Positions 26,930 to 36,052 of a DNA stretch of 64,000 nucleotides are shown here, in pieces. Below the pieces are notes generated by a model. The model saw only the letters and a list, made by a program, of their open reading frames with translations, was not told the DNA's origin and made no database searches. How positions within the stretch are numbered: position 1 is the stretch's first letter; the number at the start of each line of letters is the position of its first letter. The DNA lies in assembly GCA_034932485.1 (NCBI GenBank), contig JAYFOQ010000014.1, forward strand, positions 62,001 to 126,000, in the 5' to 3' direction. Source of the stretch: Gordonibacter sp034932485 (GTDB lineage Bacteria; Actinomycetota; Coriobacteriia; Coriobacteriales; Eggerthellaceae). The translations under genes and the position numbers were made by a program.

Positions 26930-28291
26930 TTGGAGAAGACGCGAGGTGAGGGGCGTCGCAGGCGATTCTTGCTGTCGCCTTTTATTACGTTGATAGCCGG
27001 AGTGGTCATTACCGTGTTAATCGCGGGCAATATTGCGTTCCTCGATGCTGAGAACAATAAAATGGTAGCGTACCGGACGGCGCAAGTATACGGTACCCGT
27101 ATCGAATCACTGCTTGACAGCCTCTTTCATAAAGCTGATGTGCTTGCATCCGTTATTATTTCCGATGAAGGGGTTCTTTCCGAGAAAACTTTCATTGATG
27201 TGGCGAAATCTCTTATGGTTGGAGAAGGTATTCGTGCGATTCAGTATCAACCAGGTGGGACGGTTCAATATGTTTACCCTTTAAAAGGTAACGAGAACAC
27301 GTTGAATACCAATATATTCGATAGTCCAACACGCCGTGACGACGCTCTGATGGCAGTCGAGACGAAGCAGATTGAGCTTTCGGGCCCTTATGAACTCAAG
27401 CAAGGTGGCCTAGGAATGGTTGCTCGCGATCCCGTTTATATGACACGCGATAATGGGCAAGAGGAATTTTGGGGTTTTGCTACTATTGTTCTCGATCTTC
27501 CTCAGGCGCTTAACCCTGTCATGCTGCACGATTTGGAGAAGGATGGCTATCGCTACGAACTATTGTCAACGTCTGAATCGGGCGAATTACTGAGGGTTGC
27601 CTCTTCCGAACAGCTGCCTAGTGACGATGCTGTATCATGCCAAATTTCTGTTTCCGGCGATGAATGGATTCTGAAGCTTGTCCCCAGTTATGGCTGGGTA
27701 CAAACGATTCCCTTAGTTGTTATAGCGGCGGTGGGAATAGTTATAAGTTTGCTACTTGCTGTTGTTGTTCGTTTGGTTCTGACGCGTCGACTCATATTGC
27801 ACAAGCTTGCTACTACCGATGAGCTAACTGGTTTACATAATCGTCGCTGGTTTTCCCAAAAAATAGAAAGCTGGTGTGTTGCTGCAGGCAAGACATCTTT
27901 CTCAGTGTTCTTCCTAGATCTCGACGGATTTAAGACTGTAAATGATACTATGGGTCATCAATGTGGAGACGAGCTACTGAGGAAGATTGCAGCGCGACTT
28001 GTTGATGTTTGTGGCAAAAACGATGTTTTGGCACGCCTGGGTGGCGATGAGTTTGTGGTTGCCCGGTACGGCATCGATCGCGAAGAGACTCGGGCTTTTG
28101 CTGAAGAGTTGTATCAAGCAGTCGCTCGACCAGTTATTGCGTGCGATCATGAATGGACGGTAGTTGTTAGCATAGGCAGTGCCCTGTTTCCTGAAGACGG
28201 AACTAGCTATGAGGCTTTGATGCACGTGGCTGATAAGGGTATGTATCGCCAAAAACAATCTGAAGAAGTTGCTTGTCATGCTGAGTGTTAG
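26930..28291 (+). CDS. Membrane diguanylate cyclase (CHASE-like sensor + GGDEF)
   Basis: 453 residues from TTG 26930 (GGGGG upstream). There is no in-frame ATG near the N-terminus, so the start is uncertain by a few codons. A basic N-terminus and a first membrane span (about residues 16-35) lead into an extracytoplasmic CHASE-like sensor of about 210 residues (IRAIQYQPGG, YMTRDNGQEEFWGFATIVLDL). A second span near 262-286 precedes a GGDEF domain with TTDELTGLHNRRWF and an intact GGDEF at 371-375. It should make c-di-GMP from two GTP in response to an outside signal. It lies upstream of cydAB and near a c-di-GMP phosphodiesterase. Confidence 0.87.
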   Translation: MEKTRGEGRRRRFLLSPFITLIAGVVITVLIAGNIAFLDAENNKMVAYRTAQVYGTRIESLLDSLFHKADVLASVIISDEGVLSEKTFIDVAKSLMVGEGIRAIQYQPGGTVQYVYPLKGNENTLNTNIFDSPTRRDDALMAVETKQIELSGPYELKQGGLGMVARDPVYMTRDNGQEEFWGFATIVLDLPQALNPVMLHDLEKDGYRYELLSTSESGELLRVASSEQLPSDDAVSCQISVSGDEWILKLVPSYGWVQTIPLVVIAAVGIVISLLLAVVVRLVLTRRLILHKLATTDELTGLHNRRWFSQKIESWCVAAGKTSFSVFFLDLDGFKTVNDTMGHQCGDELLRKIAARLVDVCGKNDVLARLGGDEFVVARYGIDREETRAFAEELYQAVARPVIACDHEWTVVVSIGSALFPEDGTSYEALMHVADKGMYRQKQSEEVACHAEC

Positions 28292-28619
28292 CTTATAGTG
28301 ACCATATTCTTAGTGGGACAGTTAACTTGCCTATTTTGCGGATGTATCAGTGCATACGTTTTTGGCAGTATAGCGGGGTGTATTTGATTCTTCGGTATCA
28401 CCCTCTATAACGAAACGACAACATACTTCCGTCGTCTACCCAACAAGATGCTTTGCTGTTGTCTGCCCGAGGGAAAATATCATCGACTTGCTTCGGCATT
28501 CTGCTTTGAGTTATGGCGCTTGTCTATAAATGGTGCTAAACTTGTATCAAATAAGCTGGAAGCTTAGGGAAATGGAGCATCCGGCGGTAAAAGCCAAGTC
28601 GAGAAAAAGGGGGTGTGCG
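28292..28619. other. Gene-free stretch upstream of cydA
   Basis: This 328-base gap separates the diguanylate cyclase from cydA and must hold the cydAB promoter. I see TATAAA at 28525-28530 but no -35 box at fitting distance, and no Rex-type or other dyad that I can name. An upstream in-frame extension of cydA to 28530 lacks family similarity. Confidence 0.5.
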
Positions 28620-30110
28620 ATGGATATCTTTTCCGATGCAGTGCTATTGTCCCGATTGCAATTTGCATTGACCGTGGCCTATCACTTTATTTTTGTGCCG
28701 CTTTCTATCGGGTTAGCGCTTATCCTGGCCATCAACGAAACAAAGTATTTCCGCTCGCGTACTGACGAAAATGCGGCGGCATCGAAGTTCTGGGTGAAGA
28801 TCTTCACCGCGACGTTCGTGGTCGGTGTGGCCACGGGCATCACGATGGAGTTCTCCTTTGGAACAAACTGGGCAGACTATGCACGCTTTGTTGGAGATAT
28901 CTTTGGAGCACCACTAGCTGCTGAGGCGCTGTTGGCGTTCTTCCTCGAATCGGTGTTTTTGGGCGTGTTGCTATTTGGCCGCAAGCGCGTATCGCCGAAG
29001 TTCTACTTAGTGTCTGCTTGGCTCGTGTTCTTGGGGTCATGCTTGAGCGCGCTTTGGATTCTTATCGCAAATTCATGGATGCAGACTCCTGCGGGTGCCG
29101 AGTTGGCAGCCGATGGCACAAAAGCGGTTCTTACCGATTTCTTTGCTGCAGCGTTCAATCCGTCGCTCTATCCGCGTTACACGCATTCTGTCGATGCGGT
29201 GCTTATTATGGGTTCATTTGCGGCCATGGCGGTGGCGGCATGGTACCTGCTCAAGGGTAAGCACGTTGATTTCGCAATGAAGACTATGAAGATTGGCGCA
29301 GTAGCAGGTATTATTACCAGCTGCTTGATGATTGTATTTGCACATGCGTCGGCTGTGGTCGTTTCCGTGGAGCAGCCTACAAAACTAGCCATGATGGAAG
29401 GCATGTATGAGACTGAGGTCCCACCGTTATACGCCTTCGGCTGGGTTGATGAGGAAAGCCAAGAGGTTATTACGCCCTTTGCTATTCCGGGTGGTACCAG
29501 CTTCTTGGCTACCGGTACATGGGACACTGAGTATCTTGGCCTGAACCAGCTGGCTGAAACAGAGAAGTACGGCGACCTTGATCCTGAGACAGCGCCAGTA
29601 AACGCTGTATTCCAGAACTATCACATCATGGTAATGATGTACGGTTTAATAATGGTCACGATTATTCTTGCTCTGGTGTTTACCCTGCGAGGCGGGAAGA
29701 TTAAGAACATGAAGTGGCTGCAACGATTAGTGCTTATCTCGCCACTCTTTCCGTTTATCGCCATCCAAACAGGTTGGTTTACCGCTGAACTTGGCCGACA
29801 GCCATGGGTTGTATATCCATCCACGTCGGGACCAGAAGGCGTTAGTCTTTTAACCAATGCTGCCACCTCACAATCGGTAACGGTACCTGAGCTGGCTATA
29901 ACTATCGTGCTGTTTGTGGTTGTGTACGTATTCCTATTCGCAGCGTGGGTACGTATCATTGGGCGTTTTATCAAACAAGGTCCTATAACGGAATCAAAGG
30001 AAGCTACCCAATCGGGCGGTGCCGTTACAGCTGCTCCCGTTGCCGATGATGTCGCGTCTTCGGTGTCTAGGGAAGCACAGTCCTCCGCAAGTCTGAAGGA
30101 TGGTGAGTAA
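28620..30110 (+). CDS. cydA: Cytochrome bd ubiquinol/menaquinol oxidase subunit I
   Basis: 496 residues from ATG 28620, preceded by AAAAAGGGGG. A multi-pass membrane protein that oxidises quinol and reduces oxygen to water with low- and high-spin haems. Visible landmarks are SRLQFALTVAYHFIFVPLSIGLA (haem d/b595 ligand His22), the THSVDA segment with the haem b558 His, and WFTAELGRQPWVV, the signature of the quinol-side region. The Q-loop is of the short type. The C-terminal tail is hydrophilic. In an anaerobe this oxidase scavenges oxygen. cydB follows after 2 bases; cydCD transporters are not in the window. Confidence 0.96.
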   Translation: MDIFSDAVLLSRLQFALTVAYHFIFVPLSIGLALILAINETKYFRSRTDENAAASKFWVKIFTATFVVGVATGITMEFSFGTNWADYARFVGDIFGAPLAAEALLAFFLESVFLGVLLFGRKRVSPKFYLVSAWLVFLGSCLSALWILIANSWMQTPAGAELAADGTKAVLTDFFAAAFNPSLYPRYTHSVDAVLIMGSFAAMAVAAWYLLKGKHVDFAMKTMKIGAVAGIITSCLMIVFAHASAVVVSVEQPTKLAMMEGMYETEVPPLYAFGWVDEESQEVITPFAIPGGTSFLATGTWDTEYLGLNQLAETEKYGDLDPETAPVNAVFQNYHIMVMMYGLIMVTIILALVFTLRGGKIKNMKWLQRLVLISPLFPFIAIQTGWFTAELGRQPWVVYPSTSGPEGVSLLTNAATSQSVTVPELAITIVLFVVVYVFLFAAWVRIIGRFIKQGPITESKEATQSGGAVTAAPVADDVASSVSREAQSSASLKDGE

Positions 30111-30112
30111 TC

Positions 30113-31150
30113 ATGGAAATGACCTTTCTTTCAGTGCTGTGGTTCTTCCTGATTTTCGTGCTTATTGCTGGCTATTTCGTGTTGGATGGGTTTGATTTGG
30201 GTGCAGGTGTTCTGTATCCCTTTATTGCCAAGAACGACCACGACAAGTCTGTGGTTCGTCGCAGCATTGGCCCTGTGTGGGATGGCAATGAAGTGTGGTT
30301 GCTTACGGCGGGTGGTGCGTTATTTGCGGCCTTTGCTCCGGCGTATGCCACGACATTTTCTGGGTTCTATCTGGCTATTATGTTGGTGCTGTTCGGTTTG
30401 ATCGTGCGTGCTGTGTCGATAGAATTTCGAGGCCATGACCCCAAGTGGGGAAAAGTATGGGACGGTTGTTTCTTCGTGGGTTCGCTGTTGCCAGCTTTGC
30501 TTACGGGCGTTGCTGTAGGAAATATCTATGCAGGTATTCCCATGGATGCGGCAGGTAACTACATTGGTTTACCCTTGATCGGTCTCATCACGCCTTTCAC
30601 GCTGTTATGTGGTCTTTTGGGTTTGGCTATGTTCATGGCAGCCGGTGCTGCATGGGTTTCACTCAAAGCCCCAAAGCCTTCTGATATGCAGGCGAAGGCC
30701 ATGCGTTTGCGCCTGCCGCTACAGGTTATTGCACTGGTTTTGTTTGTTGCGGTTTCGATATATGGTCATTTCATTATTCAGCCCGATATGGCACCTGTAC
30801 TAGAAATTGCTCGCTGGCTTTTTGCGCTTCTATTTGTTGCTGGCATCGTTGTTTCTCTGGTAATGGGCAAGAAGAAGGACTGCGATCTGGGTGCGTTTCT
30901 TGGTCAGTCGGTGTCGGCAGGATGTTTAGTGCTGCTATTGGCGGCATCAATGTTCCCGAATTTAGTGGTAGCGTCTGCTGATAGCATTGGTCCCAATATC
31001 ACGCTGATGAGCGCTGCTTCGTCTGAATTGGCGCTTGGATGGATGCTTGGCATTACCTGTGTCGGTCTGCCCCTTGTGCTTGTTTATCATGTGATTATCT
31101 ACCGCACATTCCGTGGTCGGGTAACCGATGAAGATTTAGGGCATTACTAA
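30113..31150 (+). CDS. cydB: Cytochrome bd oxidase subunit II
   Basis: A 345-residue partner of CydA with eight or so membrane spans. The N-terminus has the family motif FVLDGFDLGAGVL, followed by GPVWDGNEVWLLTAGGALFAAFAPAYAT and IEFRGH. The ATG follows the cydA stop by 2 bases with GGTGAG as ribosome site, so the two form one operon. It ends at a very strong bidirectional terminator. Confidence 0.96.
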   Translation: MEMTFLSVLWFFLIFVLIAGYFVLDGFDLGAGVLYPFIAKNDHDKSVVRRSIGPVWDGNEVWLLTAGGALFAAFAPAYATTFSGFYLAIMLVLFGLIVRAVSIEFRGHDPKWGKVWDGCFFVGSLLPALLTGVAVGNIYAGIPMDAAGNYIGLPLIGLITPFTLLCGLLGLAMFMAAGAAWVSLKAPKPSDMQAKAMRLRLPLQVIALVLFVAVSIYGHFIIQPDMAPVLEIARWLFALLFVAGIVVSLVMGKKKDCDLGAFLGQSVSAGCLVLLLAASMFPNLVVASADSIGPNITLMSAASSELALGWMLGITCVGLPLVLVYHVIIYRTFRGRVTDEDLGHY

Positions 31151-31162
31151 GATTCCAAAAAA

Positions 31163-31205
31163 GATGAAACAAAGCCGGCCCGATTCGGGCCGGCTTTGTT
31201 TCATC
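31163..31205. terminator. Long bidirectional terminator between cydB and yqeY
   Basis: A nearly perfect 20-bp stem (GATGAAACAAAGCCGGCCCG with its inverse, loop ATT) lies 12 bases after the cydB stop and 15 bases after the convergent yqeY stop. The A- and T-rich outer parts let it work in both directions. Confidence 0.92.
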
Positions 31206-31219
31206 CACTTCAAAAACTG

Positions 31220-31663
31220 CTACGCCAAGCGCTGACCTAACTCTTTTGCTGCGGCTGCTTTGTCAAAGTTGCCAGCGGTCTTTTGAGTGAGAGAGCCCAT
31301 AACTCGTCCCATATCTTTTTTAGTGGTAGCGCCGGTTTCGGTCAGTACCTCGATAATAAGCGAAACCAATTCATCACCGGAGACTTGTTGGGGCAGATAC
31401 TCTTCTAGGATAGCTACTTGCTCGGTGAGGATATCGGTGCGAGCCTGATCGTTGTTTGCTTTGATAGAGCCGTCCAGTGTCTCCCGCGTCTGCTTGATCA
31501 GACGCTTTAACATGGCGTCGACATCGGCCTCCGTAATGTCGCGACGTTCATTTACCTCGATATTTTTGATCTCGCCATGTACCTGTCGCAAGATGGAGAG
31601 CCGAGACTTATCTTGGGCCTTCATTGCAGCCTTAATGGCATCTTTCAGTTCGTCGTAGGTCAT
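31220..31663 (-). CDS. YqeY/GatB-like domain protein
   Basis: 147 residues from ATG 31663 (AAAGG upstream on its strand). The whole protein is the helical YqeY domain related to the tail of amidotransferase subunit GatB: MTYDELKDAIKAAMKAQDKSRLSILRQ, RRDITEADVDAMLKRLIKQ, EYLPQQVSGDELVSLI and TTKKDMGRVMGSLTQKTAGNFD. Stand-alone members are thought to bind tRNA or to influence tRNA-dependent amidation, but their exact job is not settled. It is convergent with cydB. Confidence 0.93.
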   Translation of the reverse strand: MTYDELKDAIKAAMKAQDKSRLSILRQVHGEIKNIEVNERRDITEADVDAMLKRLIKQTRETLDGSIKANNDQARTDILTEQVAILEEYLPQQVSGDELVSLIIEVLTETGATTKKDMGRVMGSLTQKTAGNFDKAAAAKELGQRLA

Positions 31664-31864
31664 AGAAAAGCCTTTCGTTGCGAGGGTTCTTTGTGACTGA
31701 GTATAGCGCACTGAACGCAAGATGCGAAAAGTATGCCTGAACGTTTCGTGCGAAGTGTTCAGACGCGCAGCAATAGCACGCAGTAACAGTTTGCGGCAAT
31801 TCGTTTGGAATTGAACAAGTAATCGATTTAATTTTTTCGTTAATGATTTTTTGGCTTTACTGCA

Positions 31865-32560
31865 CTATGAAAGACTATGGCTTGTTGTGGGAGGTTGTGA
31901 TTTTGCGGGTAATAGATTGGGTAGCTGTGACACAACGATGCCGGTCAAGATGACAGCTACGCCCACAAACTGCATGATGTCTATGTACTCTCCGAGAATG
32001 GCTATCGATAGGGCGATGCCGCAAGGAAGCTCTGAAGCGGCCATAATGGTGGCAATTCCGGTTGGAAGGTGGGGTGTGGCGATGCCGAAAAAAATTACAG
32101 GTAAAAATAGAGCGCAAAGCCCCAGCGTTAGACCATAGGTACCTATTCCAGCTTGGAGTACGCCGCTGGAAAAGTAGGTGGGACATGGGGACGGCGGCGC
32201 GTAGCTATTACTTGAACTACCATGCCCATCCAGGTGAACTGGAATAAAAGTGTGACAGCTACAGGAATCGACAGTAGGGCGAGAGCGTAGTTGTGCGGTA
32301 TCGTGCCGATACCTGTGTTGAGTCCTAAGCCCTCAGGGCAAGCACTTGGCGCGGCGCAAGTCGAGTCGCCTTTTTTCCGTACATGCGGGACAAGGCTATG
32401 CCCCGGCGAATAGAAAGAGGGCGAACAGCGCCTAGCTGGCTACGACTTGCGTCCAGGTGAAGCCAGCTCCGTAGGTTACCTTTACGGTAGTTGCTTGCGC
32501 ACCGTAGCTCGCACCAGCTAAGAATACTAAAGCAGAGTATTTTAAAGAGTTCTTCTGCAT
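31865..32560 (-). pseudogene. Decayed EamA/DMT-family transporter
   Basis: Reading the - strand from ATG 32560 gives a good EamA-type start (LKYSALVFLAGASYGAQ, then AGFTWTQVVAS), after which a TAG at 32432-32434 replaces what is probably a Gln codon. A second TAG stands at 32396-32398. Similarity resumes in another frame (GLGLNTGIGTI, then LSIPVAVTLLFQFTWMG) and again in a third (FSSGVLQAGIGTYG to ATIMAASELPCGIALS and FVGVAVILTGIVVSQ), ending at TAG 31865-31867. Two nonsense codons and at least two frame changes show that the gene is dead. It would have been a ten-span drug/metabolite exporter. Confidence 0.85.
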
Positions 32561-33045
32561 GTATCTATTCTAGCCTATGCAGGCGTGCTTGGTTGTCCGC
32601 TCGCCGTTGTAAGGTTTTGCAAGATGGCATTACGCTGTCCTACCTCGATGGAGGTCAGGTAAGCATGTTCTGTCGATCGTTAAGAGGAGGGATTCTATCT
32701 CACAAGCTACGCGGTAGCGATGATCCGTTGGGGTCTCAATGGCTACGAGTGAAATGTCTTGAGACCAGTTTTACGAAAACTGAGAATGAATGCAAAAAAG
32801 AAGGAGTCTAATGCGAGTTAAGTTTTCCGGGAAAGAGAAGACAGACCTATGCTGGCATAGTAGTCTTTTGGGCTGCTCATATACTCAGTGAAGAAATTCC
32901 ACTTACAGACGTTTTTCTGAGCTTTTTATAAGCAAAGGATTTCTATCGCTTCTGTTTTTTAGTACAAAGTAAATGATAAAACGTTTTGAGCGGATCAGGA
33001 TTAGTTGCCTGTACAGGGAAGTGCTTATAGGGAAGGCACATGTAG
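32561..33045. other. Gene-poor stretch between the dead transporter and the phosphodiesterase
   Basis: This 485-base stretch holds no gene I can support. One + frame briefly looks coding-like (DGITLSYLDGGQVSM around 32630), which may be a remnant of a lost gene. A 26-codon open frame at 32811-32891 has a good GAAGGAG site but no recognisable product. The last ~150 bases are AT-rich and probably contain the promoter of the downstream gene. Confidence 0.4.
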
Positions 33046-35319
33046 ATGAACAAGAAGAGGTCGGCCTTAATAACTGCGCTGGGAGTAGTGGTGTTTAGCG
33101 TAGTTGTTATTACAGGGTCGATCAATTTTCTTCTTAGCAATGAGCGCGACCTAAATGCCCAGAATACGCAGTATCTGAAAGAAATATCTCAACAGAATGC
33201 GAAGTCGGTGCAAACGCTCGTGGGTAAGGATTTAGATAACTTGCGCCAAATTGCATGCCTCATTGGAGGAGATGAGGATTTTAGTACAGAACAAGTCATG
33301 TCTGAGCTTATGCGTATACAAGAAAACACCTATTACAAAAGAATGGGTTACATACTTCCAGATGGAGAAGCGTTAACCACCGATAAAAATACAACTGCAT
33401 TCGATGCTTCCGATCGGGAGTATTATCAGCTTGCCATGATGGGTGTATCTAATGCATCGAACAAACTTGCCGATAGGGTTGATAACTCCAGCGACCCTAT
33501 CAATGTGTATGCAGTTCCTCTTTATCACGATGATGTACTGCAAGGGGTTCTGTTTGCTACGAACAACACGAAACGATATGCGGATTCACTTGCGATTGAA
33601 ATTTTCGGTGGTGAAGGATTCTCCTATATTGTTGAGGCTAATGGAAATCCGGTTGTTTTTTCTGAGGAGGCGAGCGCCCGAGGTGAATTCGATAATCTTT
33701 ACGAAGAGATTGCAAGCAGTGGTATTAGCGATCAATCACTGAGCGACATGAAAGATACTATTGATCGTGGCGAAACGGGCATCATTGAGTACACGAGAAA
33801 CGATGTGCCTCGCATTGCAGCGTACAGTAAGGTAGACGTTAATGACTGGTATGTGATCTCGGTAGTTCCAGAGTCGGTAATCTACGCCATGACAAACGAG
33901 TTAATCTTCCGCAATATTGTCGCGGTTGTCGTGACCATTCTGATGTCTGGTGCTTTCATTTTACTTATTGCCTACCAAGGAAAAAGTAACCGAAAAAGAC
34001 TAGAAACCATGGCGTATGTGGATAAGCTAACCGGCGGTAATAATTACAACCGATTTTTGATGATGTCAAACGAATTGCTAAGCAAGCATCGAAGCGATTC
34101 TTTGTATGTGGTCACGGTTGATATTGATAATCTGCGACTGATCAACGACATGTATGGTTTCAAAGAGGGCGATGCTGTGTTGTGCGCTATGGATGAAGCC
34201 TTGCGGGCAGTGATTGTAAAGAATGATATTTGCGGCAGAATTTCCAACGATTCTTTCGTCTTGTTAGTGCATGGAGAAAATGACGAGAGCATTCTTGAGC
34301 TTGATGAGCGTTTCAAAGCCACCTTCCAAGAACTTATGGATAAAGAAAAAAGAATCTGCTCTGTTACTTTTACCGCGGGTGTGTATAGGGTGACACCTGA
34401 AGACAAAGACATTTCCAAGATGGTAGACAAAGCGGTTATGGCGCATCATCATGCAAAGAAGTATCAGACGCATAAAAATATAGCATTTTACACCGATAAA
34501 ATTCGCGACGATGCCGTGAAGATAAAGGCTATTGAGGACTCGATGTATAAGGCATTATCATCGAATGAGTTTCTCGTGTATCTTCAACCCAAATTTGTAT
34601 TACAAGATGAATCCATCGGAGGTATGGAGGCCCTTGTGCGCTGGAGGACAAGCACAGGGGAGTTCATGTATCCGAACGACTTCATACCTGTTTTCGAACA
34701 GAATGGCTTTATCGTCAAATTAGATTGGTATATGCTCGAAAATGCCTGTCGTATTGTGTCCGAATGGATAACGGCGGGAATTACGCCAGTCTCTGTATCG
34801 GTAAATTTTTCAAGAGCACACCTGCACAATAATGCGTTTGTGTCTGAATTGTGTGAGGTTGTAGATAGTTTTGGTATCGATCATAGTTGGATTGAAATTG
34901 AGCTTACCGAGACCGCTATTTATGATAACTGCGAGACATTGCGGGGAATTCTCTCGGAATTACATCAAGCTGGCTTCACTATGTCAATGGATGATTTTGG
35001 CAGTGGTTATTCGTCGCTAGGTCTTCTTAAAGACTTGCCGATAGATGTAATTAAGATAGACCGAAGCTTTTTCGCTGTACAAAAAGGTGAACAGCGTTCG
35101 AAGGTTGTGGTTGGCAGCATGATTGAGATGGCGAAAAAACTCGGTATTCATACGGTCGCGGAAGGTGTTGAAGAACGTTCGAGTATCGACCTTTTGCTTG
35201 AATTGAACTGTGATATGGTTCAAGGGTATTACTACGCAAAACCTCTGCCGGAAAAAGAGGGCACTGCTTTATTAGTGCATACCAACAAGGCCTCCTTAAG
35301 CAACGAGCCGCACTCCTGA
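33046..35319 (+). CDS. Membrane c-di-GMP phosphodiesterase (Cache-like sensor, degenerate GGDEF, EAL)
   Basis: A 757-residue protein. The layout is a membrane span at about residues 5-26, a Cache-like extracytoplasmic sensor to about 285, a second span (IVAVVVTILMSGAFILLIAY), a GGDEF-type domain and an EAL domain. The GGDEF signature is replaced by SNDSF in CGRISNDSFVLLV, so cyclase activity is not expected. The EAL domain is intact: EAL at 528-530 (GGMEALVRWR), NFSRAHL, ELTET, the DDFGSGYSSL loop and IKIDRSF. It should hydrolyse c-di-GMP, with the dead GGDEF perhaps sensing GTP (inference). GGAAGG precedes the ATG. Confidence 0.92.
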   Translation: MNKKRSALITALGVVVFSVVVITGSINFLLSNERDLNAQNTQYLKEISQQNAKSVQTLVGKDLDNLRQIACLIGGDEDFSTEQVMSELMRIQENTYYKRMGYILPDGEALTTDKNTTAFDASDREYYQLAMMGVSNASNKLADRVDNSSDPINVYAVPLYHDDVLQGVLFATNNTKRYADSLAIEIFGGEGFSYIVEANGNPVVFSEEASARGEFDNLYEEIASSGISDQSLSDMKDTIDRGETGIIEYTRNDVPRIAAYSKVDVNDWYVISVVPESVIYAMTNELIFRNIVAVVVTILMSGAFILLIAYQGKSNRKRLETMAYVDKLTGGNNYNRFLMMSNELLSKHRSDSLYVVTVDIDNLRLINDMYGFKEGDAVLCAMDEALRAVIVKNDICGRISNDSFVLLVHGENDESILELDERFKATFQELMDKEKRICSVTFTAGVYRVTPEDKDISKMVDKAVMAHHHAKKYQTHKNIAFYTDKIRDDAVKIKAIEDSMYKALSSNEFLVYLQPKFVLQDESIGGMEALVRWRTSTGEFMYPNDFIPVFEQNGFIVKLDWYMLENACRIVSEWITAGITPVSVSVNFSRAHLHNNAFVSELCEVVDSFGIDHSWIEIELTETAIYDNCETLRGILSELHQAGFTMSMDDFGSGYSSLGLLKDLPIDVIKIDRSFFAVQKGEQRSKVVVGSMIEMAKKLGIHTVAEGVEERSSIDLLLELNCDMVQGYYYAKPLPEKEGTALLVHTNKASLSNEPHS

Positions 35320-35563
35320 GTGCATAGCTTTTCGTGGCGGCGTGGGGGTAGGATCTGCTTGTCTTAAGACGGTGTCTCGGAAAACGGAAACACCCTTGGT
35401 TGAGGAAGCTCCCTGTAATTATGAGTTCATTGGTCTTCATTATTGCTGCGAGGACTATTTTCGGTATTTCAATATAAAGGCGATTGGGTGTTGTGGGGGA
35501 GGTGAGGTCATATGTTGGTTCTGCTATTATGGATATGCGTATATTGCGATCCGAAGGAAGCCT

Positions 35564-36052
35564 ATGAAAGACCTGCCTGCCAAACATCTAAACCCAAAGA
35601 TCAAGCGTGTGTGGCGTATTAACGACGCACTCTGGCTTACCATCGTGTTTTTGCTTGTATTTGTTCCGTTTGCCATTGCAGCTGCGGTTGAGCCGGCGGG
35701 TTGGATGTTCATTACGCTGGGAGCCACGGCAGTTGCGTACGGTGTTTGTTTGGTGATTTGGTTGGTCATATTACCGCCGATTCGTTTTGTGCGTTGGCGT
35801 TATGAGGTTTCAGAAGACTATCTTGATATTGCACGCGGAATTATATGGCGCAAGCGATTCGTTATCCCGTTCGTTCGCGTGCAGAATACTGATACACGCC
35901 AAGGGCCTATATTGCGTGCGTTTGGATTGGCTAGTGTGACGGTTTCTACGGCAGCAGGAGAGCATGAAATTCCTGGTCTTGATATTGAAACAGCTGAGGA
36001 GTTGCGCGATAGGGCTGCTGAACTTGCTCGTCTTGCTCAGGAGGACGTGTGA
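35564..36052 (+). CDS. YdbS-like bacterial PH-domain membrane protein
   Basis: 162 residues from ATG 35564 (GAAGGAA upstream; the frame is open further upstream without coding character). Two membrane spans (about 23-45 and 50-72) precede a bPH2 domain of the YdbS type: RWRYEVSEDYLDIARGIIWRKRFVIPFVRVQNTDTRQGPI and a GLASVTVSTAAGEHEIPGL ending. Proteins of this type pair with a larger YdbT protein and are thought to act at the membrane; a precise role is not known. The stop overlaps the next start (TGATG). Confidence 0.87.
   Translation: MKDLPAKHLNPKIKRVWRINDALWLTIVFLLVFVPFAIAAAVEPAGWMFITLGATAVAYGVCLVIWLVILPPIRFVRWRYEVSEDYLDIARGIIWRKRFVIPFVRVQNTDTRQGPILRAFGLASVTVSTAAGEHEIPGLDIETAEELRDRAAELARLAQEDV

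Noticed and set aside
31861..31871. Shared 11-mer CTGCACTATGA near katA and the dead transporter
   Set aside because: A single short match in 64 kb can arise by chance, and the second site is inside the pseudogene end with no promoter context.
32811..32891. 26-codon open frame with a good ribosome site
   Set aside because: No recognisable product, no conservation evidence, and it lies in a decayed stretch.
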